Shown: one piece after another, positions 56,788 through 64,000 of the stretch
How the letters are laid out: each line of letters begins with the position of its first letter
How positions within the stretch are numbered: position 1 is the stretch's first letter
DNA from: Confluentibacter lentus
Lineage (GTDB): Bacteria > Bacteroidota > Bacteroidia > Flavobacteriales > Flavobacteriaceae
Reading direction: 5' to 3'
Assembly: GCF_002806995.1 (NCBI RefSeq)
Contig: NZ_NIHE01000005.1
Span: 124,001-188,000 of the forward strand
DNA length: 64,000 nucleotides
The notes under the pieces: model-generated
The model's input: the letters and a program-made list of their open reading frames with translations, nothing else
Databases searched by the model: none
What the model was told of the DNA's origin: nothing
Position numbers and translations under genes: made by a program

Positions 56788-59400
56788 ATGAAATTAAAAA
56801 GAACCCTTGTTTTCTTGCTATTGCCTCTATTTTGCTTAGGGCAATCGGTAAAAAACTACACCAAGCAATCCAATAAAATTATTGTTGCTTTAGATGATGG
56901 AACAATGCACATCAGTCCATTATCTGATGGTACCGTTAGGATTCAATACGGAAAAGATTTCAAAAATATAAACCATGAAGAATTGGTTTTTACTTCTAAA
57001 ATAGAAGTGCCTAAATTTAATGTTTCTGAAACAGATTCTCAAATAGAAGTCAGCACTTCTAAAATGAAAGTGGTCATAGATAAAAAAACGGGAGCATTGA
57101 GTTATAAAGACAGTACAGGTAAAGTCTTTTTAACTGAAAAACCTGATAGTCGAGTGTTTACAGCCAGTGCCGTTCAAGGCCAGCCAACTTATATTGTGGA
57201 GCAGGCTTTTGAGTCTCCCAAAGATGAATATATATATGGTACAGGTCAGTTTCAAGATGGGTATTTAAATATCCGTACGTTGCCAAGACGCTTAACACAG
57301 GTTAATACACAAATTTCCATTCCGTTCATTATGTCTAGCAAAGGATATGGTTTACTTTGGCATAATTACGGATTGACGGATTTTAATCCGGCAGATAATG
57401 TCATAGAATTAAAGCCAGCAGGAACAGATGGGGAAGCCATTTCAGTAGATGTCACAACCACAGAAGGTACCAGACGCGAAAGACGGCAGGATGGGCTTTT
57501 TACTGGAACATTCACGGTTAAAGAATCAGGTAAGTATGCGCTTTTGCTGGACGTTGGTCAAAAAATGGCGAGACGATGGCAAGTAGCCATTGATGGCAAA
57601 GATATCATTGATTTTAGAAATTTTTGGTTGCCGCCAACAACTAGTGAGTTTGTTGAATTGGAGGCTGGAGAGCATAAAATTTTAGTAACAGGAGAGCGTA
57701 ATGATAAACCTGTTGTATATTACAAAAAAGTGGAAGATGAAACCGTATTTCGCTCTCCAGTTGCCAACGTATTGGATTATGTTGTGTTTGCTGGTAATGC
57801 CGATGCTGTGATTTCCAGTTACCGTAATTTAACTGGTCAGGCACCATTGATGCCCATTTGGTCTTTGGGCTACATCCATTGCCGCGAGCGTTTTAATACC
57901 CAAGACGAGTTATTGGAAAATGCACGGGAGTTTAGGGAGCGTAAACTACCTATAGATATGATTGTTCAAGATTGGCAATATTGGGGTAAATACGGATGGA
58001 ATGCCATGAAGTTTGATGAAAACAATTATCCCGATCCAGCCAAAATGGTTCAGGAATTGCACGACATGGATATGCGTTTGATGGTCTCTGTATGGTCTAA
58101 AATAGATCCCGTGTCAGAACTTGGAAAAGAATTCACTGAAAAAGGGTTCTATATTCCAGAAACGCAATGGGTTGATTTTTTCGATCAAAAGGCAGCCGAT
58201 TTTTACTGGCAAAATTTTAGTAATAAACTTTTAAAGCTCGGCATTGATGGTTGGTGGCAAGATGCTACGGAACCAGAAAATGATGACCTTCAAGGGAGAA
58301 TGGTTAATAACGGTACCATGCCTGGTGAAGTGGTGCGCAATGTGTACCCCATGTACGTTACAAAAACCATATATGATGGCGTGCGTAAAGATGCGCCAGA
58401 TGAACGCGTTTTCATTCTTACCAGAAGTGGATTCTCGGGGCAACAGCGTTATTCTACAGCGGTTTGGAGTGGTGATGTTGGCCATGATTGGGAAACTTTA
58501 AAAAGACAGATTACTGGCGGATTGAACATGTCCATAACAGGTATGCCATGGTGGACGTTTGATGCGGGTGGTTTCTTTCGTCCCGGAGGCGGGCAATATG
58601 AAAGTGCCGAATATCAAGAACGTTTTTTAAGATGGTTTCAATTTGCAACATTTGCGCCTTTACAAAGGGTTCATGGTTACCAAACCAATACCGAGTTTTG
58701 GCGCTATGGTGAAAAAATGGAAAAAGAAGCCTTGAATTATCTAAACTTACGTTACCGTTTAATGCCATATATATATTCACAAGCAGCAGATATTACCTTT
58801 AATAACGGCACCATCATGCGTCCGTTGGTGATGGATTTTCCCAATGATGTTATGGCTTTAGAGCAAAACTACGAGTATATGTTTGGCTCTTCTTTTTTGG
58901 TAGCTCCGGTGACTGATGAAGGTGTTACAGAGTTAGAGGTGTATTTGCCTAAAGGCGCTAAGTGGATTGATTTTTGGACTGGCAAACAGTTTGATGGCGG
59001 ACAAACGGTTAAAGCAGATGTTATTTCTAAAATACCACTTTTTGTAAAGGCTGGTGCTATGGTGCCTATGGACGATTTTATGCAAAGCACAGAGGATAAA
59101 CCATCAGGTGTTACCGAAATAAGAGTATATGAAGGAGCAGATGGCACATTTACCTTATACGAAGATGAAGGCACAAATTATAATTATGAAAGCGGTGCTT
59201 TTTCTAACATTTCATTTAATTGGAATGACGAAAAGCAAACACTTACCATTGGTAAAACTGAAGGAACATTTGAAGGCATGCTTAAAAATAGAATCTTTAA
59301 TATTGTTTTTGTGAAAGAAAACAATGGGATAGGCATTGACAAAGCTACGCCAGCTAAAACAATAACTTATAATGGAAAAAAAGTAGTAGTTAGAAAATAA
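56788..59400 (+). CDS. Family 31 glycoside hydrolase (alpha-glucosidase/alpha-xylosidase type)
   Basis: The 870-residue secreted enzyme has a signal peptide (1-19, ending CLGQS). An N-terminal beta domain is interrupted by a PA14-like insert (about 225-325; KYALLLDVGQ to HKILVTGER). The (beta/alpha)8 domain carries the nucleophile Asp492 in WWQDATEPEND and the acid/base Asp563 in WSGDVGHDW. A C-terminal beta domain follows (about 690-870). GH31 members release alpha-linked glucose or xylose. The PA14 insert suits binding or specificity for branched glycans. It is followed by the ThuA/cupredoxin fusion and an MFS transporter, so the products are probably taken up. Confidence 0.93.
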   Translation: MKLKRTLVFLLLPLFCLGQSVKNYTKQSNKIIVALDDGTMHISPLSDGTVRIQYGKDFKNINHEELVFTSKIEVPKFNVSETDSQIEVSTSKMKVVIDKKTGALSYKDSTGKVFLTEKPDSRVFTASAVQGQPTYIVEQAFESPKDEYIYGTGQFQDGYLNIRTLPRRLTQVNTQISIPFIMSSKGYGLLWHNYGLTDFNPADNVIELKPAGTDGEAISVDVTTTEGTRRERRQDGLFTGTFTVKESGKYALLLDVGQKMARRWQVAIDGKDIIDFRNFWLPPTTSEFVELEAGEHKILVTGERNDKPVVYYKKVEDETVFRSPVANVLDYVVFAGNADAVISSYRNLTGQAPLMPIWSLGYIHCRERFNTQDELLENAREFRERKLPIDMIVQDWQYWGKYGWNAMKFDENNYPDPAKMVQELHDMDMRLMVSVWSKIDPVSELGKEFTEKGFYIPETQWVDFFDQKAADFYWQNFSNKLLKLGIDGWWQDATEPENDDLQGRMVNNGTMPGEVVRNVYPMYVTKTIYDGVRKDAPDERVFILTRSGFSGQQRYSTAVWSGDVGHDWETLKRQITGGLNMSITGMPWWTFDAGGFFRPGGGQYESAEYQERFLRWFQFATFAPLQRVHGYQTNTEFWRYGEKMEKEALNYLNLRYRLMPYIYSQAADITFNNGTIMRPLVMDFPNDVMALEQNYEYMFGSSFLVAPVTDEGVTELEVYLPKGAKWIDFWTGKQFDGGQTVKADVISKIPLFVKAGAMVPMDDFMQSTEDKPSGVTEIRVYEGADGTFTLYEDEGTNYNYESGAFSNISFNWNDEKQTLTIGKTEGTFEGMLKNRIFNIVFVKENNGIGIDKATPAKTITYNGKKVVVRK

Positions 59401-59440
59401 AAGCTTAAAACCACATTTGCATACCACGACCTAATATTTT

Positions 59441-59470
59441 AATCCCAAGAGTAAGCTTGGGATTTTTATT
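59441..59470 (+). terminator. GH31 terminator
   Basis: A 9-bp stem (59441-59449 with 59456-59464) with a six-base loop is followed by T-rich sequence. Confidence 0.7.
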
Positions 59471-59534
59471 TTATAAGCTGTATTGAAAATCAAACTGTTA
59501 AAAAAAATCAAAAAAAACAGCTATTAATTAATAA

Positions 59535-59578
59535 GTGTAAAAAAAACACTATTTTGGTGTGTTGTTTAAGTTTTACAC
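59535..59578. repeat. Nested inverted repeat in the leader of the ThuA fusion gene
   Basis: Outer arms GTGTAAAA (59535-59542) and TTTTACAC (59571-59578) enclose inner arms AACAC (59545-59549) and GTGTT (59559-59563). It lies 70 bases before the ATG at 59649, in the 180-base stretch after the GH31 terminator that otherwise holds no clear promoter. An operator for a sugar-responsive regulator or an mRNA structure are both possible. Confidence 0.55.
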
Positions 59579-59648
59579 CTCTATTTATAGTTTTAGAGTT
59601 ATGGTTCTTAGGCAACAAAATATCAAACTCAACTAAACTTAATTAATC

Positions 59649-62600
59649 ATGCCACACAAAAAAATTTGGCTTCAACTAGCCATAGTTATGTCCTTTGGGA
59701 TTTTGTTAAGCTCCTGTAAAAGCAAGACCTCTGAACCCGTAGATGACACTCCTAAACGAATGGAAATCCTTTTTTTAGGTCATAAGAACAATGCCAATCA
59801 CGATTCTCAAAAATTAGCGAGTATTCTTTTGAAAGAATACTTTAGAAGCGGTATCAATATTTCTTTTACCGATAATCCAGACGATTTAAACAAAGAAAAT
59901 CTAGATCAATATGCTGGGTTAATTGTGTATGCCAACCATGATACCATCACGCCTTCGCAAGAAAAAGCGCTTTTAGACTATGTTAAAGGAGGTAAAGGCT
60001 TGATAGCCTTACACTCGGCGTCTTTTTGCTTTAGAAATTCCGATGAGGTTGTAGAAATGATTGGTGGTCAGTTTAAAAGTCATAAGTTCGATACCATTCA
60101 GAATATGATTTTAAAACCCAATCACGAGGTCATGAAAGGTATTACCGCTTTTAAAACCTTTGATGAAACTTATGTCCATGATAAAATCTCTCCAAATATT
60201 GAAGTATTGGCAGAGCGTGTGGAAGGCGATCATCATGAGCCATATACTTGGGTAAGACCTTATGGCGAAGGACGTGTTTTTTATACGGCTTATGGGCATG
60301 ATATAAGGACATTTACTAACCAAGGTTTTTTAGATTTAGTAAAGAATGGTTTAATGTGGGCAGTTGGAGAGAAGGCTAAAGCAAATCTTGAAAAAGTATA
60401 TATAGCCGAAGCCCAATATGTTGATGGTATGGTGCCAAATTATGAAAAGAGAGATCCGGCACCAAGGGTTCAAGCACCAATGACTCCAGAAGAATCCATG
60501 TCGTTAATGCAAGTGCCAGTCGGATTTGAATTAAAACTATTCGCATCAGAACCGATGATTTTCAACCCCATGTATATGAACTGGGACGAAAAAGGCAGGC
60601 TGTGGGTTATTGAAACAGTCGATTACCCCAATGAAGTGAAAGAAGATGATTTAGGTGATGATAGAATCAAAATATTAGAAGATACTGATGGCGATGGCAA
60701 AGCAGATAAAGTCACCACATTTGCTGAAAAATTAAACATTCCAACCAGTTTTGTATTTTCCAATGGTGGTATTATTGTGAGTCAGTCACCGTCATTCCTA
60801 TTCCTAAAAGATACCAATGGCGACGATGTTGCCGATGTTCGGGAAGATATTTTACCAGGATGGGGAAAAACCGATACGCATGCACAATCTTCGAACTTAC
60901 GCTATGGTTTGGATAATGATATCTGGGGCATGGTAGGCTATTCCCGATTTAATGGTGTAGCAACACAAGGAGGTACAGATTCCTTATCATTTGGCAATGC
61001 CATGTATAAATTTGATCCAAACACCAGAGATATAGAACATTTGGGGAATGCATCGAATAATACTTGGGGACTCGGATTCTCAGAAGAATTTGATGTATTT
61101 ATTTCCACAGCAAATAATACTCATTCCGCATTTTTCGGATTACCGAAACGCTATTTCGAAAAAGCTGGTCTGGATGAAAATGGCATCCTTAAATTAGACT
61201 CTCATTACGATATGCGTTATGCCATTAAAAACCTGCGTCAAGTAGATGTTATGGAAGGTTTTACGGCAGCAGCAGGGCACAGTTTATATACCGCAAGGGA
61301 ATTTCCTAAATCGTATTGGAATAGTGTGGCGTTTGTTACCGAACCAACGGGTAGATTGGTGCACAAAGTGAATTTAAAACAGGAAGGTGCTGGTTTTATT
61401 GAAGATGGTGATGGTTGGAATTTATTAACTAGTGGCGATGAATGGGCCAGCCCAATTCAAGCTGAAGTAGGCCCCGATGGTGCCGTATGGATAGCTGATT
61501 GGTATAACTTCATCATCCAACACAACCCAACGCCTTCAGCTGGTTCTGCAGGTGTGGATGCTTATAATGGTTATGGAAACGCTTATGTAAATCCGCTAAG
61601 GGACCGTTCTCGAGGCCGTATTTACAGAGTCATTTATAAAGGACACGATAAAAAAAGCACACTATCATTAAGTAAGGATGATAAGGCAGGTCTTATCAAA
61701 GCCCTTTCTAATAATAATATGCTTTGGAGAACCCATGCACAACGCTTATTAGTTGAGAATAAAGATAATTCTGTATTTCCTGAATTGTATAAAATAATAC
61801 AAAACGAATCGCTTGATGAAATCGGCATCAACGCGCCAGCAATCCATGCCTTATGGACGCTACATGGTTTGGGAGCCTTTGATGTTCCTAATAATGAGGC
61901 CGTAAAAGTAGCCATGAAAGCTTTATCACATCCTTCTGCAGGTGTGAGAAGAGCCGCTATACAAGTATTACCAAAAACAGCACAATCTTTTGATGCTATG
62001 GAAAAAGCTGGACTTTTTAATGATACCGATTTTAGGGTACGATTAGCTGCTGTTTTAGCAACGACCGAAATGCCTGAATCGGATGGCATCGGGCGTGCGC
62101 TTGTAAATATGGCAGAGAAACAAGAAAACTTTGCCGATATGTGGTTGAAATATGCGTTAACGATTTCAAGTAAGTTAAATGAACGCGGCTTTAGGGCAGA
62201 ATTCATAAAAAGAGGCTTGAACGTAAATCCGTCTTTAATGGAAGCATCGCTAGCTCAAAAATTAGCGTTTGGTTCTCGTTTAAATGTGGTTCCATTGCGT
62301 AGAATGTTTAGACAAGCTGTGCCATTGACCCCAGAAGTTGGTAATAATGAATGGATTGTTTCGGGCGATGTGGAATTAAGACAAAGAAGCGATGAACCAG
62401 CAGGATATGCAGGTGTTATTATGGTTCAAGGGAATCGTAGGGATGGTTACGGACTTTATTTTATGGATAATAATTTACATTTTGTGGTTAACCAAAATGG
62501 AAAAGCTTATAAGGTAGTCACTACAGAACCATTGCCAAATACCTTCTCTTTTACAGCGGGCTTACAGGATGATGGTACGATGAAACTGACGGTAAACGGC

Positions 62601-63176
62601 AAGGAAGCAGGTTCTGTTAAAACAGCTGGTTTGTTCAAGAAGAATCTTGATTTAGGACTTAGAGTCGGTTTTGAAAGAAGCCTTGGTGCTGATAAAATTG
62701 CTAATTATCCGGATAACTATTTCTCAAGATCCACTGTTTTTGAAAACGGAAAACTTGAAATACTTAACAAATCGGGTGTCACCGAAGTCGTTGGAAAAGT
62801 GGATCAAGTGATTACTTTGAATACGCTAAAAGATGTCATGAAGTATGATAAGGAATTAATAACCGCTAAGGCAGGGACAACCATACAGATTGTTCTTAAA
62901 AATCCAGATTTCATGCAGCATAATCTATTACTTCTTAAACCGGGGACTATGAATGTTGTTGGTGCGGCGGCAGATAAATTGGCGAGTGACCCTAACGGAC
63001 AGAAAATGAATTACGTGCCAGCCATGCCAGAAGTATTGGCTTCAACGCCATTAATCAATACGGGCGGTAGTTATACCATAACCATCAAACTGCCGAATGT
63101 AAAAGGAGATTACCCCTATATATGCACCTTCCCAGGACACTGGCGTATTATGAAAGGTATTTTAAGAGTAAACTAA
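59649..63176 (+). CDS. ThuA - beta-propeller dehydrogenase - HEAT - LamG - azurin-like fusion lipoprotein
   Basis: The 1175-residue protein has a lipobox (LLSSC, about Cys23), then a ThuA-like domain (about 36-235), a membrane-bound dehydrogenase-type beta-propeller (about 275-650; PVGFELKLFASEP, DTDGDGKAD), HEAT-like helices (about 680-860), a concanavalin/LamG-like domain (about 890-1040), and a C-terminal cupredoxin with His1091, Cys1159, His1164 and Met1168; the Cys-x4-His-x3-Met spacing equals azurin. No CxxCH heme motif is present. A sugar-oxidising electron-transfer enzyme is likely. Confidence 0.85.
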   Translation: MPHKKIWLQLAIVMSFGILLSSCKSKTSEPVDDTPKRMEILFLGHKNNANHDSQKLASILLKEYFRSGINISFTDNPDDLNKENLDQYAGLIVYANHDTITPSQEKALLDYVKGGKGLIALHSASFCFRNSDEVVEMIGGQFKSHKFDTIQNMILKPNHEVMKGITAFKTFDETYVHDKISPNIEVLAERVEGDHHEPYTWVRPYGEGRVFYTAYGHDIRTFTNQGFLDLVKNGLMWAVGEKAKANLEKVYIAEAQYVDGMVPNYEKRDPAPRVQAPMTPEESMSLMQVPVGFELKLFASEPMIFNPMYMNWDEKGRLWVIETVDYPNEVKEDDLGDDRIKILEDTDGDGKADKVTTFAEKLNIPTSFVFSNGGIIVSQSPSFLFLKDTNGDDVADVREDILPGWGKTDTHAQSSNLRYGLDNDIWGMVGYSRFNGVATQGGTDSLSFGNAMYKFDPNTRDIEHLGNASNNTWGLGFSEEFDVFISTANNTHSAFFGLPKRYFEKAGLDENGILKLDSHYDMRYAIKNLRQVDVMEGFTAAAGHSLYTAREFPKSYWNSVAFVTEPTGRLVHKVNLKQEGAGFIEDGDGWNLLTSGDEWASPIQAEVGPDGAVWIADWYNFIIQHNPTPSAGSAGVDAYNGYGNAYVNPLRDRSRGRIYRVIYKGHDKKSTLSLSKDDKAGLIKALSNNNMLWRTHAQRLLVENKDNSVFPELYKIIQNESLDEIGINAPAIHALWTLHGLGAFDVPNNEAVKVAMKALSHPSAGVRRAAIQVLPKTAQSFDAMEKAGLFNDTDFRVRLAAVLATTEMPESDGIGRALVNMAEKQENFADMWLKYALTISSKLNERGFRAEFIKRGLNVNPSLMEASLAQKLAFGSRLNVVPLRRMFRQAVPLTPEVGNNEWIVSGDVELRQRSDEPAGYAGVIMVQGNRRDGYGLYFMDNNLHFVVNQNGKAYKVVTTEPLPNTFSFTAGLQDDGTMKLTVNGKEAGSVKTAGLFKKNLDLGLRVGFERSLGADKIANYPDNYFSRSTVFENGKLEILNKSGVTEVVGKVDQVITLNTLKDVMKYDKELITAKAGTTIQIVLKNPDFMQHNLLLLKPGTMNVVGAAADKLASDPNGQKMNYVPAMPEVLASTPLINTGGSYTITIKLPNVKGDYPYICTFPGHWRIMKGILRVN

Positions 63177-63212
63177 AACTAACTAAGATTACTAACCAAA
63201 TTAATTTATTTT

Positions 63213-64000
63213 ATGGATAATCAAACGAATTCAGCGCCCGATAGATTGTTGTTCCTAACATGCTTTATAGCAATTGTAACAACAGCTTTCGGATTTATTC
63301 TTCGGGCATTGGTATTGCCAGAATGGGGTGTGCAATTCAATCTGACCCAAACACAGTTGGGGGAAATCTCTGGTGTTGGTCTGTGGCCATTCGCCATCAG
63401 TATCGTACTTTTCAGTCTGGTGGTTGATAAAATAGGCTATAAAACCTCTTTGGGTTTTGCCTTTATTTGTCACGTCACTTCGGTTGCCTTAACGGTGACT
63501 GCAGACGGTTATAGCACACTCTATCTTGCCACATTTATTGGAGCTATAGGAAATGGTATTGTTGAAGCTGTGGCAAATCCCGTGGTAGCCACCATGTTCT
63601 CAAAAGAAAAAACAAAATGGTTGAATATGCTACATGCTGGTTGGCCAGGTGGTTTGGTACTTGGAGGTATCATAGCCTTATTAATGGGAACCGATGTAAA
63701 ATGGGAATACAAAATAGCCTTAACCTTAATACCAACTTTGGTGTATGGTATCATGATGTTACGTAGAAAGTTCCCTTTAAACGAGCGTGTACAGGCTGGG
63801 GTCTCCTACAAGGAAATGCTTCAAGAAGTCGGTGCTGTGGGTGCATTGGTTATTGTTGCTATTGTGGTATTTCAATTAGGTGAGGTATTTGCATGGACCA
63901 TTTGGTTAAACGTGGCCATCATTATGTTAATAACCATATTATTTGGATTATATACCAAGAGTTTCGGACAGCCCTTATTTGTCATTCTTTTGGTGATTAT
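63213..64000 (+). CDS. MFS transporter, truncated by the window edge
   Basis: A reading frame open to the end of the window encodes at least 262 residues. The first residues are polar (MDNQTNSAPDR), then alternating hydrophobic helices with the MFS loop pattern VVDKIGYKTSLG between helices 2 and 3, consistent with a sugar or nucleoside-type permease. It begins 36 bases after the fusion gene stop, so it is likely part of the same operon; its substrate is presumably an oligosaccharide or keto-sugar from the neighbouring enzymes. The 3' end lies outside. Confidence 0.85.
   Translation, partial: MDNQTNSAPDRLLFLTCFIAIVTTAFGFILRALVLPEWGVQFNLTQTQLGEISGVGLWPFAISIVLFSLVVDKIGYKTSLGFAFICHVTSVALTVTADGYSTLYLATFIGAIGNGIVEAVANPVVATMFSKEKTKWLNMLHAGWPGGLVLGGIIALLMGTDVKWEYKIALTLIPTLVYGIMMLRRKFPLNERVQAGVSYKEMLQEVGAVGALVIVAIVVFQLGEVFAWTIWLNVAIIMLITILFGLYTKSFGQPLFVILLVI

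Noticed and set aside
59649-63176. Cytochrome-c heme site in the fusion protein, expected in some propeller-dehydrogenase relatives
   Set aside because: No C-x2-C-H motif exists; the only Cys near the C-terminus belongs to the copper site.

Overview
The window is chromosomal DNA of a member of the Bacteroidota, almost certainly the family Flavobacteriaceae and probably marine. The grounds are: strongly AT-rich DNA; promoters of the Bacteroidota type (TAnnTTTG at -7, sometimes with TTG near -33) and few Shine-Dalgarno sites; Bacteroidota-specific families (BatA, DUF4835/PorD, DUF5916, DUF6146, DUF6787, TIGR02757, the flavobacterial form of RNA polymerase omega); and TonB receptors with an N-terminal carboxypeptidase-like domain. 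The genus cannot be fixed from the sequence alone. I see no rRNA, tRNA, CRISPR array, transposase or prophage. Gene packing is dense and no gene-free stretch exceeds 300 bases.

Layout. 1-6.3 kb: a coiled-coil membrane protein, the HtrA protease, and a dapF-GNAT-mltG-DUF2279 operon followed by a lysozyme-fold protein. 6.3-9 kb: a minus-strand dnaA-phosphatase-rsmI operon. 9.2-15.2 kb: a thioesterase, a ribD-HAD-yigZ operon, and GNAT-prmC-ligA. 15.2-19 kb: two similar polytopic membrane proteins flanking a DoxX-like protein, then a 5'-nucleotidase split into two genes. 19-31.5 kb: housekeeping operons (DUF6913-dapA; bamD-rpoZ-coaBC-porD-recN; fabI; glycosyltransferase-ybbR-coaE; histidine kinase-response regulator). 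31.6-36.9 kb: a minus-strand operon of BatA, a metal-site-less dihydroorotase homologue, a small membrane protein and an esterase, then a glycosyltransferase. 37-39.7 kb: an M61 peptidase and a TIGR02757 protein. 39.8-43.5 kb: a siderophore-type TonB receptor plus a PepSY membrane protein, whose promoter is bracketed by two copies of a 23-bp palindromic operator. 43.5-46.7 kb: a LolD-like ATPase and a DUF5916 barrel. 46.9-48.4 kb: msrA, folE and a small membrane protein. 48.4-51.9 kb: a second TonB receptor with a histidine/acid-rich loop and three small proteins. 52-56.6 kb: DUF937, serA, serC, a LuxC-type acyl-CoA reductase and a divergent ferredoxin. 56.8-64 kb: a sugar-degradation cluster (GH31 glucosidase, a giant ThuA/propeller/HEAT/blue-copper fusion, and an MFS transporter cut by the window edge).

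How the genes work together. Most are core functions: cell envelope (MltG, BamD, lytic enzyme, HtrA, PorD), coenzyme and amino acid synthesis (DapF, DapA, RibD, CoaBC, CoaE, FolE, SerA, SerC) and replication or repair (DnaA, LigA, RecN). The accessory interest lies in two metal-uptake loci with visible regulation or metal-binding sequence, the oxidative sugar locus at the right edge, the twin membrane proteins with a shared upstream palindrome, and several genes whose -7 element sits only four bases before the start codon, implying leaderless mRNAs.
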